Below are positions 51,552 through 58,504 of a stretch of 58,504 nucleotides of DNA, in pieces; the stretch's first letter is position 1, and every line of letters begins with the position of its first letter. This DNA is from Cytobacillus oceanisediminis. GTDB lineage: Bacteria; Bacillota; Bacilli; Bacillales; Cytobacillaceae. A program made the translations under genes and the position numbers. The notes below the pieces were generated by a model, which had not been told where the DNA came from, searched no databases, and saw nothing but the letters and a program-made list of their open reading frames with translations. The stretch covers positions 1 to 58,504 of the forward strand of contig NZ_VLKI01000026.1 of assembly GCF_007830235.1 (NCBI RefSeq), read 5' to 3'.

Positions 51552-52925
51552 ATGGATCCCGTAAATAACTTGTATGAAGTTTACAGCAAAAACACAAAGA
51601 CTTCCTGTGAATTTATGGAGAAAGCAAAAACAGTCATGCCAGAAGGAGTAACTGCTAACATTAAATCATTTGCACCACATCCAATCGTAATGGAGAAAGG
51701 ACATGGCGCCTATTTAACAGACTTGGATGGTAATAAGTATGTTGATTATTTACTATCATATGGCGCGTTAATGCTTGGGCATGGTCATCCGGAAATTATT
51801 GAAGCGATTACAGCACAATTACATTCAGATGGAACAGCGCTATTTGGTACACCACACCGTCTTGAAGTGGAAATGGCACAGAAAGTACAAGAGCATTATC
51901 CAAGTATGGAGCTTGTTCGTTATACAAACTCAGGAACTGAAGCAACACTGCTTGCGCTTCGCTTAGCATATTCGTATACAGGAAAATATAAAATTGCAAA
52001 ATTTGAAGGACATTATCACGGCGGATATGATCAAGTGTTGCTTAGTGTAAATCCACCAGTGAATGAAGCAGGGCCAGTTAATGAACCAAATGCGATTATT
52101 GAATCAAAAGGTGTAGACCCGTATCATCAAGAGCATACAATTATTTTGCCATTCAATAATATTGAAGCATGTGCGGATATCTTAACGAAATATAAAGATG
52201 AAGTAGCAGCTGTCGTCCTTGAACCTATTCAAGGAGGCTTTATTCCTGCAGAACAATCATTTATGGACGGTCTTCGCAAATTAACAGAAGAACTAGGCAT
52301 ATTGCTCATTTTTGATGAAGTAAAAACGGGCTTTCGTCTTGGTCTTGGCGGTGCGCAATCTGTTTATAACATCAAACCTGATTTAACGGCATTAGGAAAA
52401 GTCGTTGGCGGCGGTTTTCCAGTTGGAATTATCGGTGGAAAAAAAGAAATTCTAATGGTAAGTGCACCAACTTCAGCATCAGATGTTTTTGATAACAGTC
52501 AAAGTAAACAGTCCGCTGCAAAAGATGTTCTCTTCCACAGCGGTACGTACAATGGTCATCCGACAATTTTAACGGCAGGTCTTAAAACAATTGAAGTGCT
52601 AGAACTTGAAATTGATCAAGTGATGGAAACGACAGATGAGCTAAAGAAAGGCATTGAAGCATTATTTACTGCAAAAGGAATAGCAATGAAAGCTGTTGGA
52701 AAAGGGACAATTTTCAATGTTGTGTTAACAGAAAAAGAAGAAATATTAAACTATCGCGACCTGCAGCAATCTGATTTTGTAACAAGAAAGATCATTGATT
52801 TTCATCTATTAAATCACGGAATTTATACAAAGCCATTAAACCGTTACAGCCTCTCTACAGTACATGGTAAGAAGGAAATTGATTTAACTCTTGAAGCATA
52901 TGAAAATGTATTATCCAAATTGTAA
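51552..52925 (+). CDS. class III aminotransferase (glutamate-1-semialdehyde aminomutase-like, YodT-like)
   Basis: 457 residues. FMEKAKTVMPEGVTANIKSFAPHPIVMEKGHGAYLTDLDGNKYVDYLLSYGALMLGHGHPEI is the HemL-like start; NSGTEATLLALRLAYSYTG and FEGHYHGGYDQVL bind pyridoxal phosphate; LIFDEVKTGFR and LTALGKVVGGGFPVG (Schiff-base Lys near 283) complete the site. A CoA-transferase subunit follows. In B. subtilis yodT-yodS-yodR (aminotransferase, CoA-transferase A and B) lie next to kamA in a lysine-degradation set, and the order here fits that. A true heme-pathway role is unlikely in this context. Strong site AAAGGTGGG. Intact. Confidence 0.85.
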   Translation: MDPVNNLYEVYSKNTKTSCEFMEKAKTVMPEGVTANIKSFAPHPIVMEKGHGAYLTDLDGNKYVDYLLSYGALMLGHGHPEIIEAITAQLHSDGTALFGTPHRLEVEMAQKVQEHYPSMELVRYTNSGTEATLLALRLAYSYTGKYKIAKFEGHYHGGYDQVLLSVNPPVNEAGPVNEPNAIIESKGVDPYHQEHTIILPFNNIEACADILTKYKDEVAAVVLEPIQGGFIPAEQSFMDGLRKLTEELGILLIFDEVKTGFRLGLGGAQSVYNIKPDLTALGKVVGGGFPVGIIGGKKEILMVSAPTSASDVFDNSQSKQSAAKDVLFHSGTYNGHPTILTAGLKTIEVLELEIDQVMETTDELKKGIEALFTAKGIAMKAVGKGTIFNVVLTEKEEILNYRDLQQSDFVTRKIIDFHLLNHGIYTKPLNRYSLSTVHGKKEIDLTLEAYENVLSKL

Positions 52926-53009
52926 TAAATTGAACGAGAAAAAGGCTGTGTTTAATAAATTAGCCGCAAAATAGAATTAAACAAGTAGAATGAAGCTGAG
53001 GTGATCAAT

Positions 53010-53399
53010 GTGAAGGCAATACTTTCATCTTTTACAGAAGCTGTAAAAGAGATACACGATGGCGCGACCATTATGGTTGGCGGATTTAGATTAGTAGGTA
53101 TTCCAGAAAATTTAATTTTAGCTTTACTAGAAACAGATGTGAAAGATTTAACAATTATTTCAAATAACTGCGGTGTAGATGAGTGGGGATTAGGGCTCCT
53201 ATTAAAAAATAAACAAATTAAAAAAATGATTGGCTCATATGTAGGAGAAAATAAAGAGTTTGAATACCAAGTGCTTTCAGGTGAGCTTGAAGTTGAACTA
53301 ATGCCACAGGGCACATTGGCTGAAAAAATTCGTGCAGGCGGAGCAGGAATCCCTGCCTTTTATACTCCTGCAGGCGTCGGTACCCCCATTGCTGAATAA
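53010..53399 (+). pseudogene. CoA-transferase subunit A, truncated
   Basis: VKAILSSFTEAVKEIHDGATIMVGGFRLVGIPENLILALLETDVKDLTIISNNCGVDEWGLGLLLKNKQIKKMIGSYVGENKEFEYQVLSGELEVELMPQGTLAEKIRAGGAGIPAFYTPAGVGTPIAE and stop. This is the first ~130 of ~230 residues of a family I 3-oxoacid CoA-transferase alpha subunit (SCOA/YodS). GTG 53010 follows GAGGTGATCAAT. Cut after GVGTPIAE, then subunit B sequence. Confidence 0.8.
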
Positions 53400-53424
53400 C
53401 GGGAAAGGGAGTAGTAAATCGTTA

Positions 53425-53565
53425 AATTACAGAGCGTGCTGTAATTGATGTAACAGAAAATGGGCTAAAGCTAGTAGAAGTAGCAAGGGTTATACAATTA
53501 AAGATATTCAAGCATCCACTGAACCGTCTCTTCTTATTGATGACAATGTGAAACATTTGATCGAG
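53425..53565 (+). pseudogene. CoA-transferase subunit B, C-terminal fragment
   Basis: TERAVIDVTENGLKLVEVA, one-base shift, GYTIKDIQASTEPSLLIDDNVK is the end of ScoB/YodR. The subunits were once contiguous (A then B); most of both is deleted. Confidence 0.65.
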
Positions 53566-53691
53566 AAGCGCTATGTTCAGCACTTGTCGACATTCAGCCC
53601 GATGTGGTTATTCATCAGTTAACTTCATTAAGCAATTGGAACTTTGAGGATAACGCCAGGATCAGAATAAAGGGAACACGCGATTTTTGCC
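53557..53691 (+). pseudogene. NAD-dependent epimerase/dehydratase fragment
   Basis: REALCSALVDIQPDVVIHQLTSLSNWNFEDNARIRIKGTR resembles the region after the second strand of extended SDR epimerases (xxxDPDVVIHxAT...NxRGTRNL). About 45 codons, no ends; joined to CoA-transferase sequence on the left and msrA on the right. Confidence 0.55.
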
Positions 53692-53822
53692 AGCGGCTGC
53701 TTTTGGTGTATGGTATCTCCGTTCGAGGAAATGCCGGGCATCGTTTCGGTCGTCTCCGGCTATACGGGAGGCCACAAGCCGAACCCGACTTACGAAGAGG
53801 TGTGTTCCCATACGACGGGACA
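53692..53822 (+). pseudogene. MsrA fragment, GC-rich
   Basis: In one frame GGCFWCMVSPFEEMPGIVSVVSGYTGGHKPNPTYEEVCSHTTGHT, the active-site part of MsrA. Codons are strongly GC-rich at third positions (unlike msrAB at 36877), so it came from another genome. It is joined at about 53822 to the repeated promoter flank. Confidence 0.75.
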
Positions 53823-53883
53823 TACTTCTACTAATTGCAGAGAGATTCAACTTTACTTTGCTTCATTTTATTATTCGTTAAAT

Positions 53884-53940
53884 ATGTAAGGCACCTAACA
53901 TTTTTTTTAGAGGATTCCAAGTATACTCATAAGTGTAAGT
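53884..53940 (+). promoter_or_regulatory. palindromic redox promoter element before glutamate dehydrogenase
   Basis: ATGTAAG-GCAC-CTAACAT (one mismatch), 21 nt, TATACTCATAAGTGTAAG. The region 53823-53955 matches 19768-19900 before osmC. The gene starts 125 bp downstream. Confidence 0.6.
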
Positions 53941-54065
53941 TTTAAAAAAACATTTTAGACTTGAATCGTATTAATTGTTGAAAAGGGTGTGGTTCGTTAT
54001 TTATTTTAAATAAACGAGCCACTCTATCCAAATCAAATACTATTTTGTATAGTGAGGTGCTCATT

Positions 54066-55358
54066 ATGAAAAAAACAGCAGTCTTAGATGACATACATTT
54101 AAAAAATAAGCAGGATAAAGAGACTTTAAACTTATTAAAATCAACACAGACCGTAATTGAAAATGCTTTAACTAAAATGGGTTATTCTAGTGAAATGTTT
54201 GAATTATTGAAGGAGCCTGTTCGTATGCTCACTGTACGTATACCTATCCGTATGGATGATGGAACAGTGAGAATATTTACTGGCTATCGCTCTCAGCATA
54301 ACGATGCAGTAGGGCCTACGAAAGGTGGAATAAGGTTTCATCCTGAAGTAACAGAAGATGAAGTGAAAGCACTATCCATTTGGATGAGTTTAAAATGCGG
54401 GATTACAAATTTACCTTATGGGGGTGGTAAAGGTGGAATTATTTGTGATCCAAGAGACATGTCCTTTCATGAATTAGAACGATTAAGCCGCGGCTATGTT
54501 CGAGCAATTAGTCAAGTTGTAGGCCCGACAAAAGATATTCCAGCTCCAGATGTGTTTACAAATTCGCAAATTATGGCATGGATGATGGATGAGTACAGCC
54601 GCATTCGTGAATTTGATTCCCCAGGCTTTATTACAGGAAAGCCTATAGTGCTTGGAGGTTCAAATGGACGAGAAAGTGCAACTGCACGAGGTGTAACTAT
54701 TTGTATTGAAGAAGCGACTAAGAAAAAGGGAATAAATCTTAAAGGAGCTAGAGTAGTTATTCAAGGATTTGGTAATGCGGGCAGCTACTTAGCAAAATTT
54801 ATGCATGATTTCGGCGCAAATGTCATTGCGATTTCGGACGCCTATGGGGCGCTTTATGATCCTAATGGATTAGATATTGATTATTTGTTAGAACGCCGTG
54901 ATAGCTTTGGTACGGTTACAAAGTTGTTTAAAGAGACCATGACAAACAAAGAATTGTTAGAATTGGACTGTGATATTCTTATACCTGCAGCAATTTCAAA
55001 TCAAATTACAACTGAAAATGCCCATCTTATTAAAGCCCCGATTGTTGTTGAGGCGGCAAACGGTCCGACAACTCTTGAAGCAACTAAGATATTAAGTAAG
55101 AGAGGGATACTTCTCGTTCCCGATATATTAGCAAGCTCAGGTGGAGTAACAGTTTCTTATTTTGAATGGGTGCAGAATAACCAAGGGTATTATTGGACAG
55201 AGGAAGAAGTAGATACAAAACTTCGCAAAGTTATTATCGATTCTTTTGAAACCGTGTACAAAACTTCGCAATCACAGAATGTTAATATGCGCTTAGCTGC
55301 ATACATGGTTGGAGTACGCAGGATGGCAGAATCTTGCAAATTTCGTGGGTGGGTGTAA
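54066..55358 (+). CDS. gudB: glutamate dehydrogenase (NAD type, RocG/GudB-like)
   Basis: 430 residues. VRIPIRMDDGTVRIFTGYRSQHNDAVGPTKGGIRFHPEVTEDEVKALSIWMSLKCGITNLPYGGGKGGI holds the substrate and catalytic Lys residues; GPTKDIPAPDVFTN has the catalytic Asp; VVIQGFGNAGSYLAKFMHDFGANVIAISDAYGALY binds NAD with an Asp at strand end, fitting catabolic NAD enzymes. Converts glutamate to 2-oxoglutarate and ammonia. ATG 54066 has GAGGTG six bases upstream. A deleted homologue is at 38562. The name gudB versus rocG cannot be settled. Confidence 0.9.
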   Translation: MKKTAVLDDIHLKNKQDKETLNLLKSTQTVIENALTKMGYSSEMFELLKEPVRMLTVRIPIRMDDGTVRIFTGYRSQHNDAVGPTKGGIRFHPEVTEDEVKALSIWMSLKCGITNLPYGGGKGGIICDPRDMSFHELERLSRGYVRAISQVVGPTKDIPAPDVFTNSQIMAWMMDEYSRIREFDSPGFITGKPIVLGGSNGRESATARGVTICIEEATKKKGINLKGARVVIQGFGNAGSYLAKFMHDFGANVIAISDAYGALYDPNGLDIDYLLERRDSFGTVTKLFKETMTNKELLELDCDILIPAAISNQITTENAHLIKAPIVVEAANGPTTLEATKILSKRGILLVPDILASSGGVTVSYFEWVQNNQGYYWTEEEVDTKLRKVIIDSFETVYKTSQSQNVNMRLAAYMVGVRRMAESCKFRGWV

Positions 55359-55424
55359 TGAAAGAGAATGAGGCATCATTTCTAAAAAAATAACTACTTT
55401 CGAAGAATATGTTAAGTAGAAAAG

Positions 55425-55466
55425 AAGTCGACCTACACACTTTCAAAGAAGTAGGTCGACTTTTAT
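55425..55466. terminator. strong hairpin between convergent genes
   Basis: AAGTCGACCTAC pairs with GTAGGTCGACTT over 14 nt, then TTTATTT; serves glutamate dehydrogenase and possibly the RpiR gene from the other side. Confidence 0.75.
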
Positions 55467-55487
55467 TTCAAGACATTTAATAAAACA

Positions 55488-56342
55488 TTACTCATAAAAA
55501 ATATCAAACTGATCCCAAAGTTCTTCAAGTTCTTTCAAACGATTTTCAACCTTCTGGTGCTCAGATCTTGTAATTGCTGTAATTAGTGCATTAATAATAC
55601 TTAACGGTGCCGAAAATGAATCAATAAATGAGTTAATTTCTGTTTCAGCAAATAACGTTATATCTCCATATGGGACAAGTGGCGACATTAGGTGATCAGT
55701 AATAACCAATGTTTTTGCTCCTTTTTGCTTTACATATTTCAGGGTTTCAATTGTTCGCTTTGTATAGCGTGGAAAGCTGATCGTAATGACCATATCTTGA
55801 TCGCTGATATCCAATAAATGTTCTGTTGCCCCGTCGCTTTGACGAATCATTTCTGTATTTTGCAGTACTAGATTTAAATAAAATTCTAAAAAAGAACCAA
55901 TACTGGCCGCACTTCTGTAGGAAATAATATAAATTCGTTTCGCTTTAATCATCTCCGAAACCGCTTCATTAAATACATCTAGATTAAGCTGACTTAATGT
56001 CGTTTTCATGTTGTGAATGTCATCTGATAAAATTTCTCTGGCAATGTTTTTCGGGTCTTCATTTGCCCCTGTTGTATTTGAAAATTCCTCGGCTGATGTG
56101 AACTTCTGCTGCATTGCCTGCTGCAGGAATTTTTGCATATCTGAATAACCATCAAAACCCAGGCTGGTCGCAAAGCGAATAATGGTTGCCTCGCCAACAC
56201 CGACGTTTTTAGCCAGTTTGGATACTGTTAAAAATGCTGCAGTTTTTTGATTTTCAATTAAATAGTTGGCAACTTTTTTATGAGATTTACTCATTGTTAG
56301 TTGATTTTCAACTATACGTTTGTATACTTCATTTTCATGCAT
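55488..56342 (-). CDS. MurR/RpiR-family transcriptional regulator
   Basis: 284 residues. N-terminal HTH_6: LTMSKSHKKVANYLIENQKTAAFLTVSKLAKNVGVGEATIIRFATSLGFDGYSDMQKFL. C-terminal SIS domain: AKRIYIISYRSAASIGSFLEFYLNLVLQN, MVITISFPRYTKRTIETLKYVKQKGAKTLVITDHLMSPL, which binds a phosphosugar or similar ligand. RpiR proteins control sugar-phosphate or amino acid catabolism. AAAGGTGATT before ATG. It converges with glutamate dehydrogenase. A role over the pentose phosphate genes is tempting but not shown; those lie 28 kb away. Confidence 0.9.
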   Translation of the reverse strand: MHENEVYKRIVENQLTMSKSHKKVANYLIENQKTAAFLTVSKLAKNVGVGEATIIRFATSLGFDGYSDMQKFLQQAMQQKFTSAEEFSNTTGANEDPKNIAREILSDDIHNMKTTLSQLNLDVFNEAVSEMIKAKRIYIISYRSAASIGSFLEFYLNLVLQNTEMIRQSDGATEHLLDISDQDMVITISFPRYTKRTIETLKYVKQKGAKTLVITDHLMSPLVPYGDITLFAETEINSFIDSFSAPLSIINALITAITRSEHQKVENRLKELEELWDQFDIFYE

Positions 56343-57007
56343 CTCTAATCACCTTTACTCTTGTTAATTGAACAAGTCGGCAGAGAAGAAGCAACCAATA
56401 GTTTGGAATTTCATATCCTGTTTATCAGAGTGTACTTCCTCGCCGAATGGCTTGCTTTTACTTTTTAGTATTTTACCATATCTATCAAAGTTTCGTTTAT
56501 TTACTTTTTTTGTGTAACTTAACGTGAATATGAAAGGAGAAATAGATTTTTAGCGGGAGATAGCAGATACAATCATTAATAATTAAGAAGTTATAGAATT
56601 TAAGCCAAGAAAATCCAAGGAGCTTACCCTGAAGTAGAAGTCAGCAATGTATATGAATAAACAAGGTTGCATCAATATCGAATAAAAACGGAAGTGAATA
56701 ATTGGTAAATATGGATGGATAATTATGAAAAATGAGAAGAGGCTGCACTTCAGCATCTGCATGACGACCGCGTAAAAACGCTTGCATTCCATAAACGTAA
56801 ATTAACCACTGAAAAGATCAGACTACATTCTATTTTTTGAGCAAAAACGAATAAAGTGCATTTTCTAAAGCAACAACATGCTTAGAATTAAAACAAACCA
56901 ACAGGGCGATTAAACGATAAAGGAGTAAAGAAGAAAAGCAAAAATTAATAATATTTGTCTGCTTATGGACTAATAAGGGTTATCACAAAGGGAAGGAGAA
57001 ATAAAAA
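56343..57007. other. intergenic region with faint coding traces
   Basis: About 660 bp. Traces such as VIEFKPRKSK and EEAALQHLHDDRVKTLAFHKRKL suggest a fully decayed gene at 56.55-56.85 kb, not identifiable. The end has GGGAAGGAGAAATAAAA, the ribosome site of the DoxX gene. Confidence 0.35.
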
Positions 57008-57475
57008 ATGAAATTAAAAGGATTAATAACAGTATATCTTAGACTGGCTTTAGGATTTAGCTTTTTATCGGCTGTAGCCGATCGATTCGGAATATGGGGG
57101 GCACCTGGAGAACCTAATGTGTCATGGGGAAATATAGAAAATTTTATGAACTATGTAGGCGTGTTGACTCCTTTTATACCAGAGACGCTTGTACCAATAG
57201 TAGGATGGATAGCAACCGGTTTTGAAGTCATTTTTGGAATACTTCTTATAATTGGTTTTAAAACAAGAGCAATTGCGGTATTGACTGGTGCTTTGTTACT
57301 TATATTTGCTCTATGTATGACTGTAGGGATAGGTTTTAAATCTCCTCTCGACTATTCTGTATTCTCTGCGTCTGCAGGAGCTTTCCTATTGGTTTATTTT
57401 CAGAAGGTACCCTATAGCCTGGATTCATTATTAATGAAAAATTCAGGAGATACTAGAACTTTACCAGTAGAGTGA
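57008..57475 (+). CDS. DoxX-like membrane protein
   Basis: 155 residues with four membrane segments: ITVYLRLALGFSFLSAVADRFGIWGAPG, TLVPIVGWIATGFEVIFGILLIIGFKTRAIAVLTGALLLIFALCMTVGIGFKSPLDYSVFSASAGAFLL. The RLALGxxFLxxxADRFG start and GFKTRxxAxxxGxLLxxFA helix are typical of DoxX/DoxD-like proteins of unknown function in Bacillus. Strong site AAGGAG. Intact; a lone gene next to repeats. It is more distant from the other DoxX proteins in the window. Confidence 0.78.
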   Translation: MKLKGLITVYLRLALGFSFLSAVADRFGIWGAPGEPNVSWGNIENFMNYVGVLTPFIPETLVPIVGWIATGFEVIFGILLIIGFKTRAIAVLTGALLLIFALCMTVGIGFKSPLDYSVFSASAGAFLLVYFQKVPYSLDSLLMKNSGDTRTLPVE

Positions 57476-57888
57476 GACAAATAGAAAACATCTTGTAACT
57501 ACCAAAGTGGGCAATTTCAATAGGTTGGGAGTTCGCTTCCCCGAAGCGACTCCAGTACAAGGCGCGCCTTTACTTTGCGGGCTGTGACAGCTTCGCTGGT
57601 ACTCCCCCTGCAATTGTAGCAAGCAGACAATTGCACTGTTCAACATCACTTAACAGCAAAATGGGATTAGCCATCGGCCCCCCTTATGGAATTACGTGTA
57701 GCCAGGTCATCTACCGGTTCCGCTCAGCTCATCTCGGATTGGGGACAACGAAAAACACGTTGTCCCAAATCCTCGACTCGCTTCTTAAAACGAATCTGAC
57801 ACTAATTGGGCTGTGAAATCAGATGAATATCCCTGATATGGGAGGCCACTGAAAAAGTCCTTAAAGGATAGCCTTTGTTAAATTAGCC
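57476..57888. other. unassigned region before GC-rich repeat
   Basis: About 410 bp. GC content is higher than in the DoxX gene. GGGGACAAC...GTTGTCCC (about 57738-57766) is a small inverted repeat. No gene or known element recognised. Confidence 0.3.
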
Positions 57889-58020
57889 GGTTGATTTCCA
57901 CTCCAGGATGCTCGCTTTCCGCGGGGCGTGCGGTGAGCCTCCTCGGCGCTTAAGCGCCTGTGGGGTCTCACCTGTCCCGCTGCTCCCGCAGGAGTCTCGC
58001 ACCTTCCGCTCCAATCAACC
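57889..58020. repeat. GC-rich Bacillaceae intergenic repeat
   Basis: Bordered by GGTTGATT and AATCAACC, with GCTTTCCGCGGGGCG, GTGAGCCTCCTCGGCGC and CTGCTCCCGCAGGAGTC. This ~130-bp sequence type is one I know as widely scattered in Bacillaceae genomes between genes. It has several internal inverted repeats and could fold. It stands beside an IS1182 gene. Confidence 0.6.
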
Positions 58021-58062
58021 TCGTGCTACTTAACTAATAACTTTTAACCTGGCCTAATTAGT

Positions 58063-58106
58063 ACGGCAGAATCCCATACTTTTTGTGAGGGATTCTGCCG
58101 TTCTTT
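58063..58106. terminator. long hairpin before IS1182 transposase
   Basis: ACGGCAGAATCC pairs with GGATTCTGCCGT, then TCTTTGTTTT. It may be a terminator protecting the element from outside transcription, or part of its end. Confidence 0.6.
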
Positions 58107-58147
58107 GTTTTATAATGAAGGTAATCTATGTTAAGTGGGTGGTTCCG

Positions 58148-58504
58148 ATGATTCCAAAACAACAGTCCATCAAGCTAAGTCCTTATATGGGACTCTATGA
58201 CCTAATCGTTCCAGAGGATAATATGTTGCGCAGGATTAATGACCTTGTCGACTTTTCCTTTGTTTACGAAGAGCTGAAGGATAAGTATTGCCTTAATAAT
58301 GGCCGGAACGCAATCGATCCCATCCGCATGTTCAAATACTTATTATTAAAAACTATCCATGACCTTTCGGATGTGGATATCGTTGAACGTTCGAAATACG
58401 ATATGTCTTTCAAATATTTCCTGGACATGACTCCAGAAGAGGAAGTCATAGACCCGAGCTCCCTGACCAAATTCCGCAAATTGAGACTAAAGGACATCAA
58501 CCTC
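58148..58504 (+). CDS. IS1182-family transposase, N-terminal part (window edge)
   Basis: Open from ATG 58148 to the window end, 119 codons: MIPKQQSIKLSPYMGLYDLIVPEDNMLRRINDLVDFSFVYEELKDKYCLNNGRNAIDPIRMFKYLLLKTIHDLSDVDIVERSKYDMSFKYFLDMTPEEEVIDPSSLTKFRK. This is the DUF772 N-terminal domain of IS1182/IS5-like transposases (GRxxxDPxxMFKxLLL...SDxxxVxxxxxDxxxxxFL). It has no lesion in view; the DDE domain lies beyond the window. Confidence 0.88.
   Translation, partial: MIPKQQSIKLSPYMGLYDLIVPEDNMLRRINDLVDFSFVYEELKDKYCLNNGRNAIDPIRMFKYLLLKTIHDLSDVDIVERSKYDMSFKYFLDMTPEEEVIDPSSLTKFRKLRLKDINL

Noticed and set aside
1..58504. CRISPR array, tRNA or rRNA genes
   Set aside because: No regularly spaced repeats and no rRNA or tRNA-like sequence were noticed by eye; a dedicated scan could still find a degenerate tRNA.

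Overview
The window is low-GC Firmicute DNA, most likely from a spore-forming Bacillaceae bacterium (Bacillus, Peribacillus, Neobacillus or Cytobacillus type). Signs of this are AGGAGG-type ribosome sites with many TTG and GTG starts, AbrB, two Spo0E-like proteins, an MhqR-type operator and classic U-tailed terminators. No rRNA, tRNA or CRISPR array was seen. A Replic_Relax gene, AbrB, pieces of IS3, IS6 and IS1182 elements, and dozens of broken genes suggest a plasmid or a genomic island rather than core chromosome.

Layout. 0-1 kb: tail of a sodium:solute symporter, IS6 and IS3 debris, and the stump of a MarR regulator. 1-6 kb: an MhqR-type quinone/electrophile detoxification cluster (DoxX, two VOC dioxygenases, flavin reductase, MhqD hydrolase, WrbA-type quinone reductase), partly decayed. 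6.1-7.6 kb: a nearly complete but inactivated IS3 element. 8.2-15.4 kb: an intact LacI-controlled sugar operon (ABC importer without ATPase, FAD oxidoreductase, GH13 glucosidase). 15.5-19.6 kb: plasmid/ICE-like remnants with abrB. 19.9-36.8 kb: an osmC gene split by a 16.4-kb segment that carries rpiA, zwf, tkt, gnd, tal, pgi, glpX, glgP and ilvC, with fragments of leuA, nitrilase, glgB, glgD, glgA, a haloperoxidase and ilvH. 36.8-51 kb: a thiol-redox region (msrAB, peroxiredoxin copies, thioredoxin-like proteins, trxB, trxA, RclC-like, AhpD-like, orphan pdhC-pdhD), with one block present twice. 51-58.5 kb: IS6 scar, class III aminotransferase, broken CoA-transferase genes, glutamate dehydrogenase, an RpiR regulator, DoxX, a GC-rich Bacillaceae repeat and the start of an IS1182 transposase.

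How it may work together (inference). glgP, pgi, glpX, zwf, gnd, rpiA, tkt and tal form most of a cyclic pentose phosphate pathway that can keep producing reduced pyridine nucleotide. TrxB/TrxA, thioredoxin-like proteins, MsrAB, peroxiredoxin, OsmC, quinone reductase, DoxX/RclC and AhpD-like proteins are typical consumers of that reductant during oxidant, chlorine or quinone stress. Several redox genes share a palindromic promoter element, ATGTWAG-N4-CTWACAT, followed by TATACTC. The window therefore reads as an accessory redox-stress island that is being rearranged.

The most unusual structure is the insertion pattern. osmC, a doxX copy, a quinone reductase copy and a peroxiredoxin copy are each interrupted by a segment of metabolic genes. 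The osmC insert has ends that are adjacent parts of leuA, as if a circle had been opened inside leuA.
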